From Acetobacterium sp. (GTDB lineage: Bacteria; Bacillota; Clostridia; Eubacteriales; Eubacteriaceae), in assembly GCF_030652775.1 (NCBI RefSeq), contig NZ_JAUSPS010000013.1:1-37824 (forward strand): a DNA stretch of 37,824 nt, given 5' to 3'. Below the pieces are notes generated by a model. The model was not told where the DNA came from. It did no database searches and saw only the letters and a program-made list of their open reading frames with translations. Made by a program: the position numbers and the translations under genes. Shown piece after piece: positions 1-7,808 of the stretch. Every line of letters starts with the position of its first letter. Positions within the stretch are counted from its first letter, which is position 1.

Positions 1-83
1 ATCATGTTGTTTGCATCGGGGCGAACACGGCGAAGCCTGTCCGATCCCGCAGCAAACAACAGATTAACAATTGGTCGGTACGG
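1..83 (+). repeat. Long-hairpin intergenic repeat, copy A (cut by window edge)
   Basis: This is the right-hand 83 bases of a repeat seen in full at 3945-4054 and, inverted, at 32741-32843. It shares the core with GCATCGGGGCGAACACGGCG and the right terminal arm TAACAATTGGTCGGTACGG. The left arm lies outside the window. It holds no reading frame. It appears to be a non-coding, mobile or structural intergenic element. Confidence 0.8.
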
Positions 84-190
84 AAGCTCACCGATGACCT
101 CAACCATTGATACTATTTTAAACGAAAAGCATCATAATCACAAGGAATGTTTGATTCTTGGACATAATTGTGACTAAAGTGTGATTGCTA

Positions 191-218
191 TTGTGCCAAA
201 AGTGTTATAAAATATACT
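191..218 (+). promoter_or_regulatory. Possible promoter of the lipoprotein gene
   Basis: TTGTGC at 191-196 and TATACT at 213-218 are separated by 16 bases, upstream of a good ribosome binding site (AGGAG, 231-235). The -35 match is only moderate. Confidence 0.3.
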
Positions 219-242
219 CATACATGAAATAGGAGCGACGGC

Positions 243-956
243 ATGCCAAAAAAAAGATTCTTAACTATCATAATTATTTCCCTGATTGTTTTACTATTCG
301 CCGGTTGCGACAAAGATGACGGTACCACTGCTTATATCACCTTGATGACGGTCCCCACGAAAGCAACGATACCTGATGGTTTGCATCTCGATTCGATCTT
401 AAGCATCACCAACCCCATTCCGGATGATCCCAATGGTGCCACCACCACCGTCCAGTTTGGTGTCTTTGGTTTTACCAATACCGCCGGGGAACCGGTTTAC
501 TATGTTTATGGAAAAAAAGAATCCATCGACGGTGACCAGTCTCACCTGATCGGAGAAGGTTTTTACCAGGTCGATTATCGGGTCGATGAACAAAGCGTTA
601 ACCTGTCCTTAAAAAGCAGCAGTTCTCCCCTATCCAAGGTGGATAAGGCCAACGGAATTACCACTGCTTACGATGGTGAACTCCCCTTTGGGTTCTATGC
701 ACCGGTGGAAGGCCAGGATGGTTTTTATACCTTTGCCGACGCCGACGGGGCGACTCAATACCGGGTTTATGCTACCTTCCTGAGTAAGAACGGAAATTTC
801 TTTCCGGCCTCGGAAGACGGTAAAATGATCAATGGTGCCCTCCCCATTAACAAATCGAGGGAAGAAACCCTGCAAACTCAGGGACAAAGCGGTGTTGCTA
901 AAATGATCACCACCCCCATTACCTGTACCAACATACCAACCTCTTTTGTTGTATAA
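243..956 (+). CDS. Predicted lipoprotein of unknown function
   Basis: A 237-residue protein with a lipoprotein signal peptide: basic start, hydrophobic stretch at about residues 6-20, then the lipobox LFAGC with Cys22 as the expected lipidation site. It should be anchored to the outer face of the membrane. The mature part is rich in Asp, Gly, Ser and Thr and looks like an extracellular beta-rich domain, but I do not recognise the family. AGGAG ends seven bases before the ATG. The gene stands alone, with the repeat upstream and a bidirectional terminator shared with the convergent Nudix gene downstream. Presence of a lipoprotein is well supported; function is unknown. Confidence 0.8.
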   Translation: MPKKRFLTIIIISLIVLLFAGCDKDDGTTAYITLMTVPTKATIPDGLHLDSILSITNPIPDDPNGATTTVQFGVFGFTNTAGEPVYYVYGKKESIDGDQSHLIGEGFYQVDYRVDEQSVNLSLKSSSSPLSKVDKANGITTAYDGELPFGFYAPVEGQDGFYTFADADGATQYRVYATFLSKNGNFFPASEDGKMINGALPINKSREETLQTQGQSGVAKMITTPITCTNIPTSFVV

Positions 957-957
957 T

Positions 958-1000
958 AAAAACCACAAGAACCGGCAGATCGCTGGTTCTTGTGGTTTTT
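958..1000. terminator. Bidirectional terminator
   Basis: AAAAACCACAAGAACC and GGTTCTTGTGGTTTTT form a perfect 16-bp stem around an 11-base loop. A- and T-runs on both sides let it end both the lipoprotein gene (+) and the Nudix gene (-). Confidence 0.9.
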
Positions 1001-1006
1001 GTTCAT

Positions 1007-1624
1007 TTAATCATAAATCGGATGGTATTGCGGGTTTTGGTGGGCTTTAAAAAAGAGTGCCAGCTGAGCTTCAGTGGTTCGACCCAGCGACAGCGGCGGA
1101 AGCTGATCCATGGCAAAGAAGCCGCTCTCGATGGTTTCGGCATTGCATATAAAATCCCCTTCCAACAGTTCACAAAGCATCAGGATTTTATAAATAGTAT
1201 AGGGGCAGGTATCCTGAACCCATTTACTGCGATCCAGCAGCCCCACCAGTCGGGTCGGTTTAACCAGTACCCCGGCTTCTTCAAAGGCTTCTTTAATAAC
1301 ATTTTCCTGGGGTGTCCGGTTAACATCGGCCCAGCCTCCCGGCAGGGACCAGCGACCATCAACCTTTTCCCGAACCAGCAGGATTTTATTTTCTACGATG
1401 ACCCCGCCCCGGACATCGACCTTGGGCGTCAGATAGCCCTCTTCGCGGACATAATAATCCTTGATCACCTCGTGGGAAATCTCAGTATGTTTTTCGATAA
1501 TTTCTCTCGACAACTTTTCAATTTCACGATAGCGTTCCAAGTCATAATCATTTTTGCAGTAGGTCAATCCTGACTGAGAGATTGATTGTAATTCTCTTGC
1601 CCATACAAGCCATTGTTTTTCCAT
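1007..1624 (-). CDS. Nudix hydrolase, ADP-ribose pyrophosphatase-like
   Basis: A Nudix-fold hydrolase that should cleave a nucleoside diphosphate linked to another group; the substrate cannot be read from sequence. The Nudix box is clear (GGWADVNRTP, then ENVIKEAFEEAGV), fitting the consensus except Lys for Arg in the REUxEE core. The N-terminal 70 residues (KQWLVWARELQSISQ...) match the helical domain found before the Nudix domain in a Firmicute ADP-ribose/nucleotide hydrolase group. The ATG at 1624 is chosen because the protein then starts MEKQWLVW, as in the family; an upstream in-frame TTG at 1666 is possible. The Shine-Dalgarno GGAGAG lies about 21 bases from this ATG with a small hairpin between them. 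The gene is monocistronic and convergent with the lipoprotein gene. Confidence 0.85.
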   Translation of the reverse strand: MEKQWLVWARELQSISQSGLTYCKNDYDLERYREIEKLSREIIEKHTEISHEVIKDYYVREEGYLTPKVDVRGGVIVENKILLVREKVDGRWSLPGGWADVNRTPQENVIKEAFEEAGVLVKPTRLVGLLDRSKWVQDTCPYTIYKILMLCELLEGDFICNAETIESGFFAMDQLPPLSLGRTTEAQLALFFKAHQNPQYHPIYD

Positions 1625-1696
1625 TTTTTTCTCGAAGCTGCGCTTCTCTCCTTTCAAAATTAACAATTTGTGTCTTCACTTTTTTAAATCTTATGC

Positions 1697-1702
1697 TATA
1701 AT
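1697..1702 (+). promoter_or_regulatory. Extended -10 element of the dfx promoter
   Basis: TGCTATAAT is an extended -10 box (TATAAT at 1697-1702), about 90 bases before the dfx start. There is no good -35 box, as is common for extended -10 promoters. Confidence 0.4.
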
Positions 1703-1788
1703 ATAAACAAGAATTAATCTAATTTGTTTATTTCTTTATCTTTTGGGAATATAACAAAAGAGATTAACATTGACTTAGGAGGTCTATT

Positions 1789-2175
1789 ATGTGTAAAGAA
1801 CCAAAATTTTTTGTCTGTAAACATTGTGGGAATTTTGTGGGTATGATTCATGAATCTGGTGTAAAAATGATTTGCTGCGGCGATCCAATGACCGAAGTTG
1901 TTCCTAATACAACTGATGCCGCCCAGGAAAAACACGTTCCAGTCATTACCGTTAGTGGTAATACCGTGACCGTCGATATCGGAAGCATTCCCCATCCAAT
2001 GACGCCAGAACATCATATCGCCTGGGTCTATCTAGAAACAACCGAAGGCGGCCAACGAAAATGTCTGGCCGAAACCGGTGCCCCCAAAGCTGAATTTGCC
2101 TTAACACCTGGAGATAAGGTCATTGCTGCCTATGAATATTGTAACCTTCATGGTTTATGGAAAGCAAGTCTATAA
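1789..2175 (+). CDS. dfx: Desulfoferrodoxin (superoxide reductase)
   Basis: This enzyme reduces superoxide to hydrogen peroxide in the cytoplasm without making oxygen, a standard defence in strict anaerobes. The 128-residue protein has both domains of the two-iron class. The N-terminal desulforedoxin domain has Cys10, Cys13, Cys29 and Cys30 as Fe(Cys)4 ligands (center I). The C-terminal domain has His49, His69, His75, Cys118 and His121 in the spacing expected for the Fe(His)4Cys active site (center II). Glu47 and Lys48, important for catalysis in characterised enzymes, are present. AGGAGGT at 1777-1783 supports the start. The gene is single, with its own promoter-like box and terminator. Rubredoxin, the usual electron donor, is not encoded here. 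Confidence 0.96.
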   Translation: MCKEPKFFVCKHCGNFVGMIHESGVKMICCGDPMTEVVPNTTDAAQEKHVPVITVSGNTVTVDIGSIPHPMTPEHHIAWVYLETTEGGQRKCLAETGAPKAEFALTPGDKVIAAYEYCNLHGLWKASL

Positions 2176-2211
2176 TTAACTTACTCTCTGTAAAAACTAA
2201 TTCGATAAACT

Positions 2212-2238
2212 AAAAGCTGCCGTCATGGCAGCTTTTTT
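2212..2238. terminator. Bidirectional terminator after dfx
   Basis: AAAAGCTGCC and GGCAGCTTTTTT form a stem with a 5-base loop. It sits between the convergent dfx and GH25 genes and has usable T-runs in both directions. Confidence 0.88.
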
Positions 2239-2244
2239 CTATTC

Positions 2245-2979
2245 TTAAAAAAACTCTTTGATAAATTCAGCATAGGTGCCATTGTAGAGGTTCATGTCAA
2301 TAAAGGTTTCATCGCCATCATAACCATCCATCATGCCCCGATGGCTGTATTGCCAGAAAGTAAAGGTTTCACCGTTTGGCAGGGTTTCCGGCCAGGCGTT
2401 GTCCAGATCAACAATCCAGATTTGATAGTCTTTGTAGTCGGTCCCGATATACATTTTAAAAATCCGTTGGGTCGTGTAGATAATCGGCTTGGCTCCATAG
2501 TGATTTTCCAGTTCTTTTAGGAATTCATCGAGGATGACCTTGACTTGCTCCTTAGGTAAGGCGTTGTCTTCATAAATCCCATATAATTCCAGATCAACCA
2601 CCGGCGGTAAGTTTTTATCCGAAACCGGTACGTTATCAATAAAGTTCTTGGCTTGGGCTTTGCCGGTAGTGTCGTAATTTAAAAAATGATATGCCCCCAC
2701 CTTGAGTTGGGTTTTCTGACTTTCTTCCCAGTTGGTCTTAAACTTAGTGTCCACGTAATCATTGCCTTCAGTGGCCTTGATAAAGGCAAAATCAATGTTC
2801 TGATCCGCCAGCAGCTTCCAATCGATCTCGCCCTGGTAAGCCGATAAATCCACCCCTTTGACCAGATGATCCTCACTTTTGGTCTGATTAAATGTATGGG
2901 TGACCCCATATATGATTAACACGATGATAAACAAAACTCCAATTCCCACTCCCAGTGAGATGGCTTTTTTTACGGACAT
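2245..2979 (-). CDS. Membrane-anchored GH25 lysozyme (N-acetylmuramidase)
   Basis: A glycoside hydrolase family 25 protein that should cut the MurNAc-GlcNAc bond of peptidoglycan. Residues 8-27 form one hydrophobic segment (signal anchor), placing the domain outside the membrane. Family signatures follow in order: GVDLSAYQGEIDW with Asp44, FAFIKATEG at about 64-72, GAYHF at about 95-99, and PPVVDLE with the acidic pair Asp129/Glu131 expected in the active site. No extra wall-binding repeats follow, so the 244-residue protein is one catalytic domain on a tether. AGGGGGAT precedes the ATG. It shares a terminator with dfx but is otherwise alone. It may act in wall turnover. Confidence 0.92.
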   Translation of the reverse strand: MSVKKAISLGVGIGVLFIIVLIIYGVTHTFNQTKSEDHLVKGVDLSAYQGEIDWKLLADQNIDFAFIKATEGNDYVDTKFKTNWEESQKTQLKVGAYHFLNYDTTGKAQAKNFIDNVPVSDKNLPPVVDLELYGIYEDNALPKEQVKVILDEFLKELENHYGAKPIIYTTQRIFKMYIGTDYKDYQIWIVDLDNAWPETLPNGETFTFWQYSHRGMMDGYDGDETFIDMNLYNGTYAEFIKEFF

Positions 2980-3052
2980 TCAGTAATCCCCCTATCCTTT
3001 AATGTAAACATTATAACAAAATATTTACTGGCGGGGAACCCTCTTAAGGAGT

Positions 3053-3058
3053 TATAAT
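3053..3058 (+). promoter_or_regulatory. Candidate -10 box of larE
   Basis: TATAAT stands about 50 bases before the larE start. No convincing -35 box is found at 16-18 bases upstream. Confidence 0.3.
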
Positions 3059-3109
3059 ATAGCCATTATTAAAATAAAACAATTCGAACGACACACCCAA
3101 GGAGATACT

Positions 3110-3925
3110 ATGAAGATAAATTCCACCCTGTCCCCGGTTCTTTCCGAAAAACTGGTTGCATTGAAAAAAAATATCAAACGTTTCCCCAAGGTCAGCATTG
3201 CCTTTTCCGGCGGTGTCGACAGTACCCTGCTGCTGCAGGTGGCGGTTGACGTGCTGGGGTCTGATGTATTGCCTATCACCGTCAATGGTGCGATGCTGCC
3301 CAGCTCAGAATTTGCCGAAGCCCAGCTTCTGGCAAAAGCTATTGGGGCGGTGCCCCTGGTGATTGATGCTGATGTTTTTTCGTTGGAAAATTTTGTCAAG
3401 AACCCGGCCGATCGCTGTTACCATTGCAAGAAATTTATTTTTACCCAGATCAAAGATACGGCCCGGGCCAATGGCTACGAGGTGATTCTGGACGGTTCGA
3501 ACCTCGATGATATGAAAGACTACCGGCCGGGCATCAAAGCCCTGGGTGAGCTAGGCGTTTTCAGTCCGTTAAAAGAGTCCGGCCTGACCAAGCAGGATAT
3601 CCGAGATATCTCAGCTTATTACGGTTTACCCACTGCCACCAAGCCGGCCATGGCCTGCCTGGCCACCCGGATTCCGACCAACACCCCGATCACTGCGGCA
3701 GCCCTGACAGCCATTGAAGCCGGCGAGGATTTTCTCAAAGCCCTGGGCTTAAGCCAATACCGGCTGCGGCTGCTGGGCGATACCGCTAAAATCGAATGCG
3801 ATCCCGGCGATTTTACCGCCATCATCGAAAACCGTCTGGCCCTGATCGCCACCCTGAAAAATCTCGGGATCAAAACCATCACCCTGGACCTGGCTGGCTA
3901 CAACTGCGGCAATATGAACGGCTGA
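3110..3925 (+). CDS. larE: LarE-like ATP-dependent sulfur transferase
   Basis: LarE proteins adenylylate the carboxylates of pyridinium-3,5-biscarboxylic acid mononucleotide and insert sulfur, to build the nickel-pincer (NPN) cofactor of lactate racemase-type enzymes. The 271-residue protein has the PP-loop SGGVDS at residues 33-38, the family signature NPADRCYHCK at 98-107, and CLATRIP with Cys183, which corresponds to the sulfur-donating cysteine of the sacrificial LarE class. I do not see the extra cysteines expected of a [4Fe-4S] LarE. AAGGAG precedes the ATG by five bases. No larA, larB or larC lies nearby, so the target enzyme is unknown. Related PP-loop proteins of other function cannot be fully excluded. 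Confidence 0.85.
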   Translation: MKINSTLSPVLSEKLVALKKNIKRFPKVSIAFSGGVDSTLLLQVAVDVLGSDVLPITVNGAMLPSSEFAEAQLLAKAIGAVPLVIDADVFSLENFVKNPADRCYHCKKFIFTQIKDTARANGYEVILDGSNLDDMKDYRPGIKALGELGVFSPLKESGLTKQDIRDISAYYGLPTATKPAMACLATRIPTNTPITAAALTAIEAGEDFLKALGLSQYRLRLLGDTAKIECDPGDFTAIIENRLALIATLKNLGIKTITLDLAGYNCGNMNG

Positions 3926-3944
3926 ATCATTCAGGTTAAAAACA

Positions 3945-4054
3945 TACCGTAGTACCGACAATTGTTACATCATGTTGTACGCATCGGGGCGAACACGGCG
4001 AATGCCTGTTCGAGCCCGCAGCGAACAATAGATTAACAATTGGTCGGTACGGTA
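3945..4054 (+). repeat. Long-hairpin intergenic repeat, copy B (complete)
   Basis: This is the most complete copy of the family. The terminal arms GTACCGACAATTGTTA (3952-3967) and TAACAATTGGTCGGTAC (4034-4050) are inverted repeats. Inside them GTTGTACGCATCGGG pairs with CCCGCAGCGAACAAC-like sequence, and GAACACGGC (3991-3999) pairs with GCCTGTTC (4004-4011). The unit therefore folds end to end into one long interrupted hairpin. It lies between the convergent larE and ABC transporter genes, where no ordinary terminator is seen. Confidence 0.9.
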
Positions 4055-4098
4055 GCTGGTTGCCAACCTTTATCCCCATAATCAAGTCCGGCTAGTAT

Positions 4099-5868
4099 CT
4101 AGAACTCTTCGTTCAATTCATCCAGTTCCCGGTACATCTGGTAGAGGTCATAGTAAACCCCTTCTTCCCGGAGCAGTTCTTCGTGGGAGCCTTTTTCGAC
4201 AATCCCGTCTTCGGTGAGGACTAAGATCGAGTCCGCATTTTTGATGGTGGTCAGCCGATGGGCGATGGTAAAGGTGGTTCGACCCCGGGTCAGCTCTTTC
4301 AGGGATTCCTGGACAATGCGTTCACTTTCATTATCCAGAGCCGAGGTGGCCTCATCGAGAATCAGGATTGGTGGGTTTTTCAAAAACACCCGGGCAATGC
4401 TGATCCGCTGCTTCTGGCCACCGGAAAGCTTGATGCCCCGTTCGCCGATATAGGTATCATAACCCTTAGGAAGCTTCTCAATAAACGCATGAGCTCCGGC
4501 GTGTTTGGCCGCCTGAATCACGCTGGCTCGGTCGGCATCCGACCGGCCATAGCTGATATTCTCATAAACCGTTCCCGAAAAAAGGTAAACATCCTGCTGG
4601 ACAACCCCGACCCGGGTTCGCAGAGAGTGCAGGGTCAAACCCTGAACATCCTGACCATCAATCAGAATCCGCCCAGAGCTGACGTTGTAAAACCGTGGGA
4701 TCAGATGGCACATGGTCGTTTTGCCGCTGCCAGAAGGCCCAACAATAGCAATGTTCTGCCCGGCTTTCACCTCGACATCGATATGGGATAGCACCGATTC
4801 GCCGCCATCGTTGTACTGAAAGCTGACATCTTCAAAGCGGATATCGCCTACCACATCGGTCAGTTCCACTTCATTGGCCTGATTTTCATATTCAGTGGGC
4901 TCATCCAGAATTTCAATAAACCGCTCAAACCCAGTCATGCCTCGCTGAAACTGCTCCGCAAATTCGACAATCCGGCGGATTGAAGCCAGCAAGGTGGTGA
5001 CATACATCAGGTAGGCAATATAATCCCCGGGGTTAATGGCGCCGTTGATCATAAATATCCCCCCGCAGACCACCACCAGTAGATACATCAGCCCATCAAA
5101 GAGCCGGGTGGTGGTCTGAAAACCGGCAAAATAGCGATAGGTTTTTCTTTTGATTTCCAGAAATTGACTGTTCCCCACTTCAAACTTCATTTCTTCAATG
5201 TTTTCATTGGCAAAAGACTTCACCACCCGAATCCCCAGCAGATTGTCTTCCACCTGAGCATTGATATCGCCGGTCTTGACCCGGGAACGCTTCATTTCCC
5301 GGCGCATTCTCTTCCGGAAATAGGTGGTGGTCAACAGCATCACCGGCAGAGCCGTAAATATAATCAGGGTCAGCCAGATATTGACCGAGCCAAGAATCGC
5401 AAAAGAAATCCCGATTTTTAAGCCAGCAATAAAAAACTCCTCCGGACAATGATGAGCAAACTCGGTGACATCAAAAAGATCTGAGGTGATCCGCGACATC
5501 AGCTGACCGATTTTAGTGTCGCTGTAAAATGAGAATGACAGCTTCTGGAGATGTGAAAAGAGATCCCGGCGCATATCGGTTTCGATCTGGGCACCCATGA
5601 CATGACCCACATCGGCCATAAAGTAGTTGGCCACCGCATCGATCAGCCGCAGCACCAGATAAACCAACCCCAGTTTTAAGATGGTTTCGACCGTCAGACT
5701 GGCCAGCTCATTGATGGCGGTATTGGTAATAAACCGTACAATCAGCGGCAGAACCAGATCACAGACCGTCGTCAAGGTAGCGCAAAACAGATCCAATAAC
5801 AGAATCCATTTGTATTTTTGATAGTATGGTATGAAACGTTTGATAAGTTGCGTATTGCTGATCCCCAA
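4099..5868 (-). CDS. ABC exporter half-transporter (TMD fused to NBD)
   Basis: A 589-residue type IV ABC exporter subunit of the MsbA/LmrA/multidrug class, expected to work as a dimer in the cytoplasmic membrane. Residues 1-310 carry about six membrane helices. The ATPase domain has Walker A GPSGSGKTT (from 377), signature LSGGQ (481-485), Walker B ILILDE (501-506) and the switch His537 (TIAHRLTT). The substrate is unknown; lipid or drug export is typical. The start is a TTG, as no ATG fits, with GAAGGG a few bases upstream. No second half-transporter is adjacent, so a homodimer is most likely. It follows the slipin gene on the same strand but is separated by a terminator. Confidence 0.92.
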   Translation of the reverse strand: MGISNTQLIKRFIPYYQKYKWILLLDLFCATLTTVCDLVLPLIVRFITNTAINELASLTVETILKLGLVYLVLRLIDAVANYFMADVGHVMGAQIETDMRRDLFSHLQKLSFSFYSDTKIGQLMSRITSDLFDVTEFAHHCPEEFFIAGLKIGISFAILGSVNIWLTLIIFTALPVMLLTTTYFRKRMRREMKRSRVKTGDINAQVEDNLLGIRVVKSFANENIEEMKFEVGNSQFLEIKRKTYRYFAGFQTTTRLFDGLMYLLVVVCGGIFMINGAINPGDYIAYLMYVTTLLASIRRIVEFAEQFQRGMTGFERFIEILDEPTEYENQANEVELTDVVGDIRFEDVSFQYNDGGESVLSHIDVEVKAGQNIAIVGPSGSGKTTMCHLIPRFYNVSSGRILIDGQDVQGLTLHSLRTRVGVVQQDVYLFSGTVYENISYGRSDADRASVIQAAKHAGAHAFIEKLPKGYDTYIGERGIKLSGGQKQRISIARVFLKNPPILILDEATSALDNESERIVQESLKELTRGRTTFTIAHRLTTIKNADSILVLTEDGIVEKGSHEELLREEGVYYDLYQMYRELDELNEEF

Positions 5869-5905
5869 AATATCCCTTCTTTCTTAATTCATCCGCTTAA
5901 AAACT

Positions 5906-5946
5906 ATGGGCAACTGGGAAACGGCTGGCGTTTTCCAATTGCCCAT
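5906..5946 (-). terminator. Terminator of the nfeD-slipin operon
   Basis: Reading the minus strand, ATGGGCAATTGGAAAACG pairs with its imperfect complement ending TTGCCCAT, followed by AGTTTTTAAG. The stem is about 17 bp with a five-base loop. It lies between the slipin stop and the TTG start of the ABC exporter. Confidence 0.75.
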
Positions 5947-5969
5947 TCATGGTCGTTGATTAAATAGCT

Positions 5970-6911
5970 TTACTGACTGACTTTAGTCTGATCTTTCATG
6001 ATTTCACTGAGCGATGTTGCCAGACCGGCTAACCCCTGAATCTCAGAGGGAATAATAATCTTGGTGGCTTTGCCATCGGCCACCTTTTCAAAGGTGGACA
6101 AGCTCTTCAGGGCAATGACTGACTTGATCGGATCGGCTTCATTAAGCATTTTAACGCCCTGGGCCACTGCTTCCTGAACCTTGATAATCGCTTCCGCTTC
6201 CCCTTCAGCCCGTCTGATCTGCGCTTCGCGATCAGCTTCGGCACTGAGAATGGCGGCGGCTTTTAAGCCTTCGGCATTAAGAATGGCCGCTGATTTTTCC
6301 CCTTCAGCCACCAGCACGGCGCTGGCTTTTTCCCCTTCGGCCTGCAGGATTTTTTCCCGACGTTCCCGCTCCGCCTTCATCTGTCGTTCCATGGCATTTT
6401 GAATCGCTTCTGGCGGCATGATATTTTTAAGCTCGACCCGGTTGATTTTAATCCCCCAGGGATCAGTGGCTTCATCGAGAATTACCCGCATTTTGGTATT
6501 GATGACGTCCCGGGAGGTGAGTGTCGCATCCAGCTCCATATCCCCGATGATGTTACGGAGGGTCGTGGCGGTGAGGTTTTCAATCGCTTTCATGGGATTA
6601 TCCACCCCATACATATAGAATTTAGGATCGGTTACCTGCAAATAAATAACCGTATCAATCTGCATCGTAACATTATCTTTGGTAATGACTGGTTGCGGCG
6701 GAAAATCAGCTACCCGCTCTTTTAAGCTGACCCTTTTAGAAATCCGGTCAAAAATCGGAATGGCAATATGAAAACCGGTTTCCCAGGTGGCGTGATAAGC
6801 ACCCAGCCGTTCCACCACATAGGCATTGGCCTGGGGAACAATTTTGGCATTGACAATAATCACAACAATAAAAATGATAAATATTACACCTAAAACAATA
6901 AGTCCATACAT
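5970..6911 (-). CDS. SPFH/Band 7 protein of the slipin (paraslipin) type
   Basis: A stomatin-like membrane scaffold protein of 313 residues, thought in this family to form oligomers in membrane microdomains. Residues 3-22 are a hydrophobic N-terminal anchor. The SPFH domain covers about 20-180 (VVERLGAYHATWETGFHIAIPIFDRI, in two parts; the PPQPVITKDNVTMQID strand is typical). A long Ala/Glu-rich coiled coil with repeated AEGEK and SAE units runs through about 180-260, then a hydrophobic C-terminus with GLAGLATSL. The NfeD-like gene starts the operon, 15 bases upstream, the classic slipin partner arrangement. The molecular role remains poorly defined for the family. Confidence 0.93.
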   Translation of the reverse strand: MYGLIVLGVIFIIFIVVIIVNAKIVPQANAYVVERLGAYHATWETGFHIAIPIFDRISKRVSLKERVADFPPQPVITKDNVTMQIDTVIYLQVTDPKFYMYGVDNPMKAIENLTATTLRNIIGDMELDATLTSRDVINTKMRVILDEATDPWGIKINRVELKNIMPPEAIQNAMERQMKAERERREKILQAEGEKASAVLVAEGEKSAAILNAEGLKAAAILSAEADREAQIRRAEGEAEAIIKVQEAVAQGVKMLNEADPIKSVIALKSLSTFEKVADGKATKIIIPSEIQGLAGLATSLSEIMKDQTKVSQ

Positions 6912-6926
6912 AATTTTTTCCTCCTT

Positions 6927-7382
6927 TTATTCAGAAACTGTTTCTTTTTCCATTACTTTAACCATAGCCTTGACCCCTTCGATTCCTACCACGATCACTT
7001 CAGCATTAACGGGAATGACAGCTTCGCCATCGATATTTCTAGCCGTCCAGGATTTGCCGTCAATTTTGACTGCCCCCTGTCCTTTGAGGTTATTGATTTC
7101 TTCCTCCACAATCCCCCGGTTTTGCAAGATCCGATCGGCATTGGTGGCCATTGTTTTGGGGTCCAGGTGTTTCTTTAAAAACGGTTTTGTTCCCAATAAT
7201 AAACCGATGGAGACCACAAAGAAAAGCGTCATCTGCAACCAGAAGGCGGCACCAAAATAAGCGGCTACCAATGCCACCAGAGCCCCGACACAAAACCAGA
7301 TCGAAACCAGGGCACCAGCAGTAACTAATTCAGCTACCAGAAAAACGACAAACAAGACCAACCAGACAAAAACAATATTCAT
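6927..7382 (-). CDS. NfeD-like membrane protein
   Basis: A short NfeD-family protein of 151 residues (truncated type without the ClpP-like protease domain). It has two or three hydrophobic segments over the first 70 residues, then a soluble beta-barrel (OB-fold) domain with the typical GxAKIDG-like strand (GQGAVKIDGKSWTAR). It is the usual partner of slipins and probably binds the SPFH protein in the membrane. The ATG at 7382 is preferred over one seven codons upstream because GGAGGTGAGAGG lies directly before it. It is first in a two-gene operon. Confidence 0.9.
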   Translation of the reverse strand: MNIVFVWLVLFVVFLVAELVTAGALVSIWFCVGALVALVAAYFGAAFWLQMTLFFVVSIGLLLGTKPFLKKHLDPKTMATNADRILQNRGIVEEEINNLKGQGAVKIDGKSWTARNIDGEAVIPVNAEVIVVGIEGVKAMVKVMEKETVSE

Positions 7383-7411
7383 CCTCTCACCTCCCTCATT
7401 CATTTACTTTT

Positions 7412-7417
7412 ATTATA
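7412..7417 (-). promoter_or_regulatory. Extended -10 element of the nfeD-slipin promoter
   Basis: On the minus strand TGTTATAAT gives a TG-extended -10 box about 30 bases before the nfeD start. I see no -35 box. Confidence 0.4.
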
Positions 7418-7476
7418 ACATAGTTTTATTCGATTTTTTTATTTCAACCACTGAAATCATTTTTTTTATTTTTTTC

Positions 7477-7504
7477 TTGCACATTCGATTTTAGTGTGTA
7501 TAAT
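7477..7504 (+). promoter_or_regulatory. Promoter of the bza operon
   Basis: TTGCAC (7477-7482) and a perfect TATAAT (7499-7504) are spaced by 16 bases. Transcription would start near 7511, about 20 bases before the riboswitch, leaving a leader of roughly 300 bases. Confidence 0.65.
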
Positions 7505-7529
7505 TAAGAATAAGTGAATAAAAAAGCGA

Positions 7530-7757
7530 GCATAGGTGCCTTAGCAATAAGGAGAATAGGGAATCAGGTGAGAGTCCTGAACGAACCCATCACTGTAAGG
7601 GCGGAGCAAACCACAAAAACCACTGTTTTTTAATGGGAAGGTGTGGCGTAGCGCTAGAACCCCGAGTCAGGAGACCTGCCTATGAATCGATCCTGAATGA
7701 ACGAAGGTAAAGTTCATGGCTGTTATTGTAAAAAATAACCGCTGTGGACTTTTTTAT
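7530..7757 (+). promoter_or_regulatory. Cobalamin riboswitch with transcription-terminator platform
   Basis: The conserved B12-riboswitch blocks appear in order: CATAGGTGCC (7531-7540), GGGAATCAGGTGAGAGTCC (from 7559), GAACCCATCACTGTAAGG, CACAAAAACCACTG (the B12 box), GGGAAGGTGTGGCG, and GAACCCCGAGTCAGGAGACC closing with TGCCTATG. Downstream, AAAGTTCATGGCTGTTATT (from 7709) pairs, with G-U wobbles, to a matching arm ending ACTTTTTT at about 7756, forming a long terminator. ATGAAC (7697-7702) can instead pair with GTTCAT (7712-7717), which is part of the terminator's left arm, giving an anti-terminator. Binding of cobalamin should therefore turn the bza operon off. Confidence 0.93.
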
Positions 7758-7808
7758 TTGCCAAAATTCGTTGAGATCTAAATACCAACGATCATTCAGG
7801 AGGAAACG

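Noticed and set aside
992..1573. 193-codon plus-strand frame
   Set aside because: It is the antisense shadow of the Nudix gene, whose motifs are clear.
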